From assembly GCF_018294505.1 (NCBI RefSeq), contig NC_057795.1:229132643-229196642 (forward strand): 64,000 nucleotides of DNA. Reading direction: 5' to 3'. Positions 20,830-32,160 of the stretch are shown piece by piece. Position numbers and translations under genes: made by a program. Source of the stretch: Triticum aestivum. Its lineage: Eukaryota; Streptophyta; Magnoliopsida; Poales; Poaceae. Position 1 is the first letter of the stretch. Each line of letters begins with the position of its first letter. Below the pieces are notes generated by a model that was given only the letters and a program-made list of their open reading frames with translations, made no database searches and had not been told where the DNA came from.

Positions 20830-23740
20830 ATGGCAGGTGCGCCGAACAGACACGATGAGCATGACTTAGATCTTCCATCAGACGGTGTTCAGGAGATCAC
20901 ACCTGTTGTTGCCCCGGCTCTTAATCCGGAGCAGATCGTGCCATCCGATGACGGGTGGATAGACCCCGCCACGGAGGCCGCACACTTAGCGGCGATAGAG
21001 CCGAACACAGACTTCGCCTCCAATGAGGTCTGTGTCATCGGACCCTCGGACTCATCTCCGGCCATAGGCTCCGAACCACGTGCATCCGTGCCTACCGAAT
21101 CTGATCGGGCACCGGTCATGGAGTTTACCTCCGTGGATATCTTTCGGCACTCGCCCTTGGGCGACGTGCTAAATTCATTAAAGTCTCTCTCTCTGTCAGG
21201 AGGCTCTTGGCCGAACTATGTCCGGCTTGAGTGGGAAGCGGACGGCGAAGAAATTCGTTCCCCACCCACCACCCACTTAATAGCCACTGTCGACAACTTA
21301 ACCAACATGCTTGCTTTTGACTCCGAACATATCGACAGTATGGACGACAATGCAGGAGATGAACAGGAACCACCGCCCACAGGGCACTGGACAGCCACCT
21401 CATCATATGATATATATATATATATATATGGTGGACACACCCCAAGAAAACAACGGTGAGGAACGGAAGGATGCAACAGAGGATAATCCTCTTGAGAAGC
21501 AACCAAAGCGACAACGTCGGTGCCGCTCTAAATCCCGCCATAGTAAAAGTAGTGATAACAGCGCAAGAAAGAATAACACCTTGGCTGACTCCAAAGGCAA
21601 CGACAACCCCATGGACCCAGCGATGGATCAGGATGAGCCAAGGGACGACGAACACAGTACGGAGCCGCTGTCCGATCATAGCGATGGCGGAGATAAAACT
21701 CATAAACTTGTCACCGAAGAGAATAGTCCGGACGACGATGCACTCATCATCCCGGAAAGGCAATTGCAACAAGAGAACCTCCAAAGAAGGCTTATCGCCA
21801 CAACGAGAAGCTTGAAGAAGCAGAAGCAAAGGCTTAAGGCCACGCAGGATATGCTCAACCACAAATGGAACAAAGTGCTCGACACTGAAGAAAAATACGA
21901 TGGCGGTCGCCACACAAAGAGCTACCCAAAGCGCAAGCTGCTGCCCGAATTCGACGACGAGGCCATAGAGCCCATTACGCCGAAAAATAATACAGCCGAT
22001 CCACCGGATTGACCACCCCGTTGCCGCGACAGGGTGGCTAATGACGCCGCACACAAGTCAGCACACGATTTACGTGAGCACCTGGACAAAAAAAGGCGGT
22101 ATGGCCAGGTCCATCTATGGATCTAGGAAGCGTGCTCCGACCCAGGATCACAGCCACCAAAACGATCATATTGATCGAATACCAGCTCAGAATCAACACC
22201 GAACACAACAACCGTTGACAGCATGCCATGACACATCCAAATACAGGGGTGCCGCGCACCCCCTGTGCTTCACCGATGAGGTGCTGGATCATGAATTTCC
22301 AGAGGGATTTAAACCCATGAATATAGAGGCATACGATGGAATGACAGACCCTAGGGTCTGGATTGAGATCTTTATCCTTCACATCCACATGGCTCACGGA
22401 GATGATCTCCACGCCATTAAATACCTGCCCCTCAAGTTGAAAGGACCAGCTTGGCATTGGTTGAAAAGCCTCCCCGAAAACTCAATTGGAAGTTGGGAGG
22501 AACTTGAGGATGCTTTCAGGGCCAATTTTCAAGGGACCTATGTCCGACCTCTGGATGCAGACGATTTAAGTCACATAATCTAACAACCCAGAGAGTCAGC
22601 CCGTAAGCTTTGGAACAGATTTCTCACTAAGAAGAATCAAATCATCGACTGCCCAGATGTCGAAGCCTTAGCGGCTTTCAAACACAGTACCTGAGACGAA
22701 TGGCTCGCCAGACACCTCAGCCAGGAAAAGCCGAGGACAATGGCAGCCCTAACAAGCCTTATGACCCGCTTCTGCGCGGGCGAGCATGGCTGGTTGGCCC
22801 GCAGCGGCACCAGCGACCCAGGCGCATCCGAAGTCAGGGATGGCAACGGGAAGCCGCGACGCAATAAAAACAAGCGTCAAAATAATGAAGACAACCCAGA
22901 CAACACGGCGGTCAACGCCGGATTCAGGGGCTCTCGATCCGGTCAACGGAAAAAGCCATTTAAAGGCAGCAGAGATGGACCGTCCAGTCTAAATAAGATT
23001 CTAGACAGATTATGTCAGATTCATGGCACCCCCGAAAAACCTGCAAATCACACCAACAGAGAATGCTGTGTCTTCAAGCAGGCCGGCAAACTAAACGCTG
23101 AACACAAGGGGAGGGAGACACCAAGTGAAGACGAGGATGAGGCTCGCCAGCCGAACACTGCGGGACAGAAAAAATTTCCACCAGAGGTCAAAACAGTGAA
23201 CATGATTTATGAAACTCACATACCAAAGAGGAGGCGCAAACACGCACTCCGAGACGTATACGCTGTAGAGCCCGTCGCCCCCAAGTTCAACCCTTGGTCC
23301 GCCTGCCCGATCACCTTTGATCACAGGGATCATCCGACTAGTATCCGGCACGGAGGATCGGATGCCTTGGTGCTCGACCCAATAATTGACGGAGTCCTCA
23401 TGGATGGCGGCAGTAGTCTTAATCTGATATTCAAGACACTGTCCGCAACATGGGGATAGACCCGTCAAGAATCAGCCAAAGCAGTACTACCTTTAAAGGA
23501 GTAATACCAGGCGTAGAGGCCCGCTGCACGGGCTCTCTAGTACTAGAGGTTGTATTCGGTTCTCCCGACAACTTTCGAAGCGAAGGATTAATCTTCGACA
23601 TCGCTCCATTCCGAAGCGGCTATCACACACTACTAGGAAGAACGGCCTTCGCCCATTTCAATGCAGTACCGCATTACGCTTATCTTAAACTTAAGATGCC
23701 GGGTCCACACAGCGTCATCACAGTTAGCGAAAATACATAG
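20830..23740 (+). pseudogene. J gag and protease region
   Basis: The open parts are 20830-21410, 21430-22012, 22041-22583, 22740-23459 and 23450-23740. The first two are acidic and then basic (RRCRSKSRHSKSS), with a coiled-coil-like stretch near 21760-21880; they are in different frames because of a TA repeat. The third has the retrotransposon gag fold signature (EGFKPMNIEAYDGMTDP, then PAWHWLKSLP). The fourth has LDRLCQIHGT...HTNRECC, a Cys/His segment, and the aspartic-protease loop LMDGGSSLN near 23400. The fifth continues the protease (GRTAFAHFNAVPHYAYLKLKMPG). Stops at 22010 (TGA), 22582 (TAA) and 22693 (TGA) and a frameshift near 23450 make it non-functional. The gene would provide particle protein and protease for J; the layout matches Tat-lineage gag-pro. 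Confidence 0.8.
21411..21429. repeat. (TA)n tract within J gag
   Basis: About 19 bp of TA dinucleotides, inserted between two open gag segments in different frames (before it frame 1, after it frame 2). Expansion of this microsatellite is a likely cause of the frameshift. Confidence 0.85.
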
Positions 23741-25016
23741 CGTTCCTTACGTGCGGAAGAATATGTGGCGGTTCTAGCAGCCGAACACTGAACGGCCCGT
23801 CCAATAAAAATAAATGATCGGTCGTCAAGATCGTAGACACGTTTAGACGAGTCCGGCGCAACACTAGCAGCCCAGATAAACCTGAGCTTGGGTCGACGGA
23901 TATACCCCCATAGGTGGTGCTAGGGGCTGCCCGCACGTAAAAAGGCCCATAGTTCGGCTTGACCCTATTAATACTATAATGGATTGCATTTTCATGGTTC
24001 ATTAAGAATAACCAATGTTTCGCACAAAGTCTTTCACCTGGGTTTTTTCCTTTTTATAGATGATCATCATGCTACACCCTTCCAGGATACGGCACAACAA
24101 AGACAAAGGCGCAGACGTGCAGCAGGGCCCCGCTCCAAGGTTTCTTTTTGGATTAAGACCCTGTGTAAACCTTTTTAATGTCTCTTGTTGCTTCACACCC
24201 TCCGGGCACTCCGCACAACCGAGAGGGATGCTGGCGTTATTGGCATTTCGTCACGCCAGACTAATGCATGTACCTGGAAATTCAGGGCTCATTATCGAGG
24301 GCGTTACTCAGCCCAGTATATGTTGTAAAGTCCGAATACCTTAGGGAGTGTTCGGCGTCGCGAGTTAGGCCTTATATGCATCAGCTCCGAATCATGTCTT
24401 TGGTCAATAGTTGGGTTTGCCCGGCTCCCGTGTTTTGCTACCTTACGTTCCACTCTATCGACTAAGGTGGCACCGGGAGAACTACTGCGATTGTGCCCTG
24501 GTTCATCTGGATGAGCACCTCAGTAGAGAAAGCCGAAAACTGACTATCATGATAAAGCACGAGACTGGTCAACCACTCGATGACTCAATAGAATCTTCGC
24601 GATTCCTCCGCATTAACGAAGGACCGGTTTCCCGATCATGTACGTACGCGCATCATATTTGGATGAACGCGGAAGTACCAGGGGCTATATAGTAGCCCCA
24701 CCATCAAACTCCTATGGCTAAGTGAAAGTGTTAAAGCTATATAGTCTGATTGCCTTGTTCGCCGTGCTATCACCTCCTTAATGGACCAAGACGTTGGATC
24801 AAATGTGACTACGCTCTTTTCTGAACACCCCCTCATTACATGCGTGGGGGCTAAAGCCGACGACTGCAAACTTTCAGGTTATATACATACATAAACGGCC
24901 GCACAGGAGGCACTATAATACTTTCGGACAAAAGTATAAACACATCCTTTATAATCAAAATAACATTGTTTTTACAATTCAGATACATGTCACTCGAACA
25001 TGGTACTCTTCAAGCA
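23741..25016. other. Non-coding stretch of J between protease and antisense gene
   Basis: About 1.3 kb. In an autonomous Tat-type element pol should start here, but I find no reverse transcriptase motif on either strand. The small open frames (24060-24344, 24411-24692) resemble nothing. It probably serves as the 3' part of the sense transcript and as the region downstream of the antisense gene. Confidence 0.6.
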
Positions 25017-27464
25017 CTAAGCCTCTATTAAACGGGCGCCTTCTAGAACTTCTTCAAAATAGTGCTCGGCCGAGTCCTGGCCTCCGGTTGGACCCCGGGT
25101 TGCAATAGCGGTGGCCTCCATCCCTTCCCAATATGTCTTAACACGGGCAAGAGCCATCCGTGCACCCTCTATGCATGCCGACCTCTTTGCAGCGTCGATA
25201 TGTGGCACAACACGAAGGAATCGTTGCACTAAACCAAAATAATTGTCCGGCCTTGGTCCCTTCAGCCAAAGATGATCCACGACAGACCTCATGGCAAGCC
25301 CGGACAACCTATGGAGCTCGGCCCGCTCGGCCATTTGTTCATTTAACAGCAGTAGATGCTTTGGAGCACTGAACTGCGACGAGAACAACCTTTCCACCTC
25401 ATGATCCTTCTGATCTTTGAAATATTCAGTCGCATCAGCAACACTCTTTGCCAAGTCCAAGTATGTGTTTGCAGCACTCCATAATTGATCCAGAGGGGCA
25501 TACTTCAGATCTCCGAACTTCGTCCGCAACAAAAAGGGCTTCCCGGCCGTGATATCTCCGGCTTGACGAAGCTCCTCCCTTGCCGCTCTGATTTTAGAGC
25601 AAGTTTCCTTGGCTGCTTCCAAGGCCTTCTTTAGGTCAGCCGCTTTTGCTTGGTTTTCCTTTTCGAGGAGCTCATATCGGTCGGCGGCATCTTTCAGCTC
25701 AATAGCCATCTTGGCTATTTTACCTTCGCTCTGGCGATGAGCAGCCTGTTCGGCTTTTAACTCTTCGGCCGCCTTTAGGGCGGTCGCATCACTTCTCCTG
25801 GCTTGTTCCTTGGCTCGGGCAAGTTCCGCCCGAAGGGTCTCCACGGCGGCAGCTCCATCTGCAGTCACAGCATATTATAGATACTAGCATCATGCTCCTC
25901 TTAATATTTGCTGACCACCCGAAAATGCATACCATGTGCCTCGTCAAGCCGCTTGTTCACAAGCGCGATGTCAGCATCCGCCATGTCAAGCTGCCGCTTC
26001 ATCTCGGCAAAATCAGCAGTCCGGTCGGCCGCTGGACCCTCAGCCGCCTGCACATGAAAGCAGCGCGATCATTACCTGGGACTATGATCCTCTGTTTGCC
26101 GCCTCTGGACGACAACCAGAGTCTCAGGGGCTACTATTTATACAGAGCACACCTAGCATGTGCGGTACTGTCAAAAATACATATATATATTACTTTGCAT
26201 ACCTCAAAGCCTCTTAGCAGGCTCGTAAAAGCTTCATTCAACCCGCTTTTGGCAGATGAAATCCTCTCAACCACCATACCCATTAAGGTATGATGCGCTT
26301 CTGAGATAGCCGCTTTCTCTAGAAGACCCATCAGTGTGTCCGGTTGTGCACCGGACAATCCTGGACTCTTTCTGTTGCTCTCCTTAGGAGCTGAATACTC
26401 TGGACTTCGGGCGGCCGAAGAGTTACCTTCTGGCCATTGCGGATCAGGAGAAATCCTTCGTGACGACACTTCGGGGTCGTCCGCCCCATGAGGCGGGGAG
26501 GCAGGAGGAGGCATTTCGCTCTCCATCATCTCCGGAAGAAGATCCCCAAAATACGAACTCTGTCGAGAAGGGCTACGAGACGGACTGCAAGATATATGTC
26601 TCAGTTATTGTTCTCAGAGATAAAGCAGGATATATTTACCAAAGTACTTTTGTTCACTTACAACTCGATTGAGGGATGGCCCCCTTGCGGGCGCTGTGCG
26701 GTAAGGACGCCCTCCGGGGCAGGGCCCCCTGGCGAAGGTTTCTTCCCTCGTTTGGAAACCTCTGTTTCCAAGTCTCCAGAGGTGGCCCTTTTCTTCCCTT
26801 GGGGAGAGGGGATTCTAGATTCACCTCCCCGATTATCCTCCTTCGTGGAGACACTAATTCCCCCGATGTGGATGTGTAATGTATGAAGCCCGCTTTCGGC
26901 TTCTCTATTCCTCCCGTCATCTTCTCCTAATGGCACTAGATAGGGCACGCGCTCAAGCATCCTGGTTAGTACAGGATCCGGCGAGCCTTCAGGAAGGGGG
27001 GCGAACACCTGATCCTCTCCGCCTTTCTTATCCAGTCCTGGCCGAGAGCAATTTTCAAAATGATGTTGTGACAAATATAAAGACGACGTGTTCGGTTGCG
27101 GAATTACTTACTTAGGTATCTGGACGGTTGCAGTTGAGACCCGCATCCTCGATGGTGTCCGGACACTTTATTCGTGATCCGAAGAACAACCCATACATCC
27201 CTTCGAGCGTCACGCCGAAGAATTGTTGAATAGTTCGCGGTCCTTCCGAGTTGAACTCCCACATGCGGACAGATCGACATTGGCATGGCAGGACCCGACA
27301 AACTAGCATTACTTGCATTACCTTGACAAGACTGACATCCCTCTTGAGGAGATCGCAGATGCGGCTTTGCAATGTCAGCACGTCATTAACTGGCCCCCAG
27401 TCCAACCCCTTGTTCACCCATGACGCCAGTTGGGCCGGAGGGCCCAAGCGGTAGGCGGGGGCAG
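25017..27464 (-). pseudogene. Antisense spliced gene of element J, 3' exons
   Basis: A multi-exon gene on the strand opposite to J gag. Exons, high to low: up to 27464, interrupted there by L, ending near 27114 (LGPPAQLASWVNKGLDW...TIEDAGLNCNRP); about 27040 to 26662 (donor GTAAGT); 26584-26203 (acceptor TTGCAG, donor GTATGC); 26047-25933 (acceptor GTGCAG, donor GTATGC); 25858 to the TAG stop at 25017-25019 (acceptor CTGCAG). Reading phase is kept across the last three junctions. The first exon resembles the 'putative gypsy type transposon' (Transposase_28-like) domain; the last exon starts with a long Ala/Glu/Lys coiled coil (AELARAKEQARRSDATALK) and then a helical C-terminal domain of about 150 residues. 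The exon ending near 27114 reads TAA next to the donor, so either that site has decayed or the boundary is slightly different. Role unknown. It is disrupted by L and cut off by K. Confidence 0.75.
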
Positions 27465-29131
27465 TGATGTCTACTACACAACCTTCTTCTTGTAGATGTT
27501 GTTGGGCCTCCAAGTGCAGAGGCTTGTAGGACAATAGCAAATTTCCCTTGAGTGGATGACCTAAGGTTTATAAATCTGTGGGAGGCGTAGGGTGAAGATG
27601 GTCTCTCTCAAACAACCCTGCAACCAAATAACAAAGAGTCTCTTTTGTCCTCAACACACCCAATACAATGGTAAATTGTATAGGTGCACTAGTTCGGCGA
27701 AGAGATAGTGATACAAGTGCAATATGGATGGTAGATATAGGTTTTTGTAATATGAAAATATAAAAACAGCAAGGTAACTAATGATAAAAGTGAGCGTAAA
27801 CGGTATTGCAATGGTAGGAAACAAGGCATAGGGTTCATACTTTCATAGTGCAAGTTCTCTCAATAATAATAACATAATTGGATCATATAACTATCCCTCA
27901 ACATGCAACAAAGAGTCACTCCAAAGCCACTAATAGCGGAGAACAAACAAAGAGATTATGGTAGGGTACGAAACCACCTCAGAGTTATCCTTTCTGTTCT
28001 ATCTATTCAAGAGTCCGTAGTAAAATAACATGAAGTTATTCTTTCCGTTCAATCTATCATAGAGTTCATACTAGAATAACACCTTAAGATACAAATCAAC
28101 CAAAACCCTAATGTCACCTAGATACTCCATTGTCACCTCAAGTATCCGTGGGCATGATCATACGATATGCATCACACAATCTCAGATTCATCTATTCAAC
28201 CAACACAAAGTACTTCAAAGAGTGCCCCAAAGTTTCTACCGGAGAGTCAAGACGAAAACATGTGCCAACCCCTATGCAAAGGTTCATGGGTGGAACCCGC
28301 AAGTTGATCACCAAAACATACATCAAGTGGATCACGTGATATCCCATTGTCACCACAGATAAGCATGGCAAGACATACATCAAGTGTTCTCAAATCCTTA
28401 AAGACTCAATCGGACAAAACAACTTCAAGGGGAAAACTCAATCCATTACAAGAGAGTAGAGGGGGAGAAACATCATAAGATCCAACTATAGTAGCAAAGC
28501 TCGCGATACATCAAGATCGTGCCATAGAGAGAACACAAGAGAGAGAGAGAGATCAAACACATAGCTACTGGTACATACCCACAGCCCCGAGGGTGAACTA
28601 CTCCCTCCTCGTCATGGAGAGCGCCGGGATGATGAAGATGGCCACCGGTGATGGATTCCCCCTCTGGCAGGGTGCTGGAACGGGCTCCCGATAGGTTTTT
28701 GGTGGCTATAGAGGCTTGCGGCGGCGGAACTCCCGATCTATCTTGTCCTTCGATGGTTTTAGGGTATATGGGAATATATAGGTGAAAGAAGTCGGTCGGG
28801 GGAGCCTCGAGGGGCCCACAAGGGTGGAGGGCGCGCCCCCCTATCTCGTGGCCTCCTGACGCTTCCCTGGCTTGCACTCCAAGTTCCCAGGATTGCTTCT
28901 GTTCCAAAAATAATTTTTCCGAAGATTTCATTCCATTTAGGCTCCGTTTGATATTCCTTTTCTTCGAAACACTGAAATAGGCAAGAAAACAACAATATGA
29001 GTTGGGCCTCCGGTTAATAGGTTAGTCCCAAAAATAATATAAAAGTGTATAATAAAGCCCATAAACATCCAAAACAGATGATAAAATAGCATGAATGCTT
29101 CATAAATTATAGATACGTTGGAGACGTATCA
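27465..29131 (-). mobile_element. 3' LTR of element L
   Basis: Plus-strand ends TGATGTCTACTACACAACC and GAGACGTATCA. It differs from the right LTR at scattered single bases (for example GGCATGATCATACG against GGCATAATTATACG at 28151 and 34871). Confidence 0.92.
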
Positions 29132-29145
29132 GCATCCCCAAGCTT
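29132..29145 (-). other. Polypurine tract of element L
   Basis: Minus strand AAGCTTGGGGATGC directly next to the 3' LTR. Confidence 0.75.
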
Positions 29146-32100
29146 AATTCCTGCTCGTCCTCGAGTAGGTAAATGATAAAAGAAAGAATTTATGAAGTGT
29201 GAATGCTAGCAGGTGCACAAGTTTGATCAATGATAATTTCAATCACCTTTCCTAGCATGATTATATGTCATAACAGTAGTTCATCTCATAAAACTTCTCA
29301 AGATCAAGTAACAAGCTATTCACATGTTAAAGCATAGACCATAAACTTTCTTGAAACTAGCAAACTTCATTCTTAGTCATCAAACAATTACAATTCATCT
29401 TATTTTCAGGAAGGGTCTATGTCAGAGCTTTGATTTAGCAAACTCCACATACTCAACTATCATATAGTCTTCTACAATTGCTAACACTCATGCAATACTT
29501 ATGGTTATGGAGTTTTAATCGGACACTGAGAAAGATAGGGGCTTATAGTGTTGCCTCCCAACGTATTCACCTTTGGGTGATGTCAACAATAATAGTTCAT
29601 GCTAACTTACATCCAATTGGATATATATATCAGGATCTTTCCAACACGAGGTTCTTGCCAAAGGATAAAATGAAAAAGGGAAAGGTGAAGATCACCTTGA
29701 CTCTTGCATAAAGTAAAAAGATAGGCCCTTCGTGAGGGAAGCAGAGGTTGTCATGCGCTTTTATGGTTGAATGCACAAAATTTTAATGCAAAAGAACGTC
29801 ACTTAATATTGCCACTTGTATATGGACCTTTATTATGCAGTCCGTCGCTTTTATTGCTTCCATAACAAGATCGTATAAAGCTTATTTTCTTCCCACTAAT
29901 AGAACATACATATTTAGAGAGCAATTTTTATTGCATGCACCGATGACAACTTACTTGAAGGATCTTACTCAATCCATAGGTAGGTATGGTGGACTCTCAT
30001 GGCAAAACTGGGTTTAAGGATATTTGGAAGCACAAGTAGTATCTCTACTTGGTGCAAGGAATTTTGGCTAGCATGAGGGGGAAAGGCAAGCTCAACATGT
30101 TTTAATGATCCATGACAATATACTTTAACTGAGATGTGAGAAAACATAACCCATTACATTGTCTTCCTTGTCCAACATCATCTCTTTAGCATGTCATACT
30201 TAATGAGCGCTCACAATTATAAAAGATGTCTAAGATAGTATATTTATATGTGAAATCTCTCTTCCTGCACTATTCTTTCATGAATTGTTCAAATGACCAA
30301 TACAATGCTTGCTAACCTTCAATAAATTTACAACCTCTACTTTTTAGATGTGAAGTCATTACTTCCCATGGGATAAGCAAATGAGACATATATAATTTCA
30401 GATTTATGGCATTCAAAACATTCAACCATTTACTCATAGGATATAAGTGAAGCACATGAGTAAATGACAAACTACTCCAAAAAGATATAAGTGAAGATCA
30501 ATGAGTAGCTAAATAATTATGTAACTATGTGAAGACTCTCTCTCATTTAAGAATTTTAGACCTTGGTATTGTATTCAAATAGCAAGCAAAATAAAATAAA
30601 ATGACATTGCAAAGATAGCACAACTCATGTGAAGAAGCAAAAACTTAGGTTCAACCTATACTAACCGATAGTTGTTGAAGAAGAAAGGTGGGATGCCTAC
30701 CGGGGCATCCCCAAGCTTAGATGCTTGATACTTCTTGAAATATTATCTTGGGGTGCCTTGGGCATCCCCAAGCTTGAACTTTTGTGTCTCCTTAATTCCT
30801 CTCATATCATAGTTTCTCTATTTCTCAAAAACTTCATCCACATAAAACTCAACAAGAACTCGTGAGATAAGTTAGTATAAACCAATGCAGAAACCTTATC
30901 ATATTTTACTGTAACAAATCACTAGAATTATTATTCAACATTGCATACTAAATGCCTTTGCATATTTAATACTCCTATCCTCAAATAGAATCATTAAACA
31001 AGCAAACATATGCAAACAATGCAACCATAACAGCAATCTGCCAAAACAGTATAGTCTGTAAAGAATGCAAGAGTATCAATACTTCCCAAACTCCCAAAAT
31101 TATGAGAGAACATTCCCACCGTAGTAAATTTATCATAGCTTATTATGCAAAAGGTTTCAACATTATACCATTCTCTGACGTTTCTAGGGAATTTTTGCAA
31201 CAGCGGTAAACTTTCTGTTTTCAAACAGCAACATGTATACTAGCAAAATAAGCATGGTAAAAGCTGTCCTTGACATGGTTATTGCAAATATAGATGCAAA
31301 ACATTATTCTAAATAACATAAACCAAATACTAACAAAATAAAATGACTCTCCAAGCAAAACACATATCATGTGGCGAATAAAAATATAGCTCCAAGTAAA
31401 GTTACCGATGAACGAAGACGAAAGAGGGGATGCCTTCCGGGGCACCCCCAAGCTTAGGCTCTTGGTCGTCCTTGAATATTACCTTGGGGTGCCTTGGGCA
31501 TCCCCAAGCTTAGGCTCTTGACACTCTTTATTCCATAGTCCATCGAATCTTTACCCAAAACTTGAAAACTTCACAACACAAAACTCAACAGAAAACTCGT
31601 AAGCTCCGTTAGTATAAGAAAATAAAACCAGCACCTAGGTACTGTAATGAACTCATTATAAATTCATATTGGTGTAATATATACTGTATTCCAACTTCTC
31701 TATGGTTCATACCCTCCGATACTACTCATAGATTGATCAAAATAAGCAAACAACACATAGAAAACAGAATCTGTCAAAAACAGAACAGTCTGTAGTAATT
31801 TGTATCAAACGTATACTTCTGGAACTCCAAAACTCCTACAAAATTAGGAAGTCCTAAGAAATTTGTGTACCAATCCAGAACAAAACGAATTATATCATAA
31901 TCACGTTTATTTGAATTATCAAAACTTATTTACTTGGTGCAAAAGTTTCTGATTTCCAGCAGGATCAACACAACTATCACCGTAAACTATCCTAAAGGTC
32001 TTACTTGGCACTTTATTGAAACAAAAACTATAAAACATGATTATTACAGTATCATAATCATGTGGACACACAAAAACAGTAAGGGTAACTATTGGGTTGT

Positions 32101-32160
32101 CTCCCAACAAGCACTTTTCTTTAATGCCTTTCTAGCTAGGCATGATGACGACAATGATGC
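29146..32160 (-). other. 3' non-coding part of element L
   Basis: About 3 kb, AT-rich, without a conserved ORF. It contains four extra polypurine-like motifs in two pairs: 30705-30718 and 30762-30775, then 31442-31455 and 31498-31511. The sections around 30700-30850 and 31430-31600 look like divergent copies of each other (CTTGGGGTGCCTTGGGCATCCCC in both), so this region grew by duplication. No gene is seen. Confidence 0.7.

Noticed and set aside
21125..22054. 309-codon ORF on the minus strand opposite J gag
   Set aside because: Shadow of the acidic/basic gag frame; no domain, no splice logic, and not part of the antisense gene, which starts further 3'.
28111..28383. Matching ORFs in both LTRs of L (28130-28339 and 34850-35059)
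   Set aside because: They are conserved only because the two LTRs are near-identical copies; no similarity to proteins and no start context.
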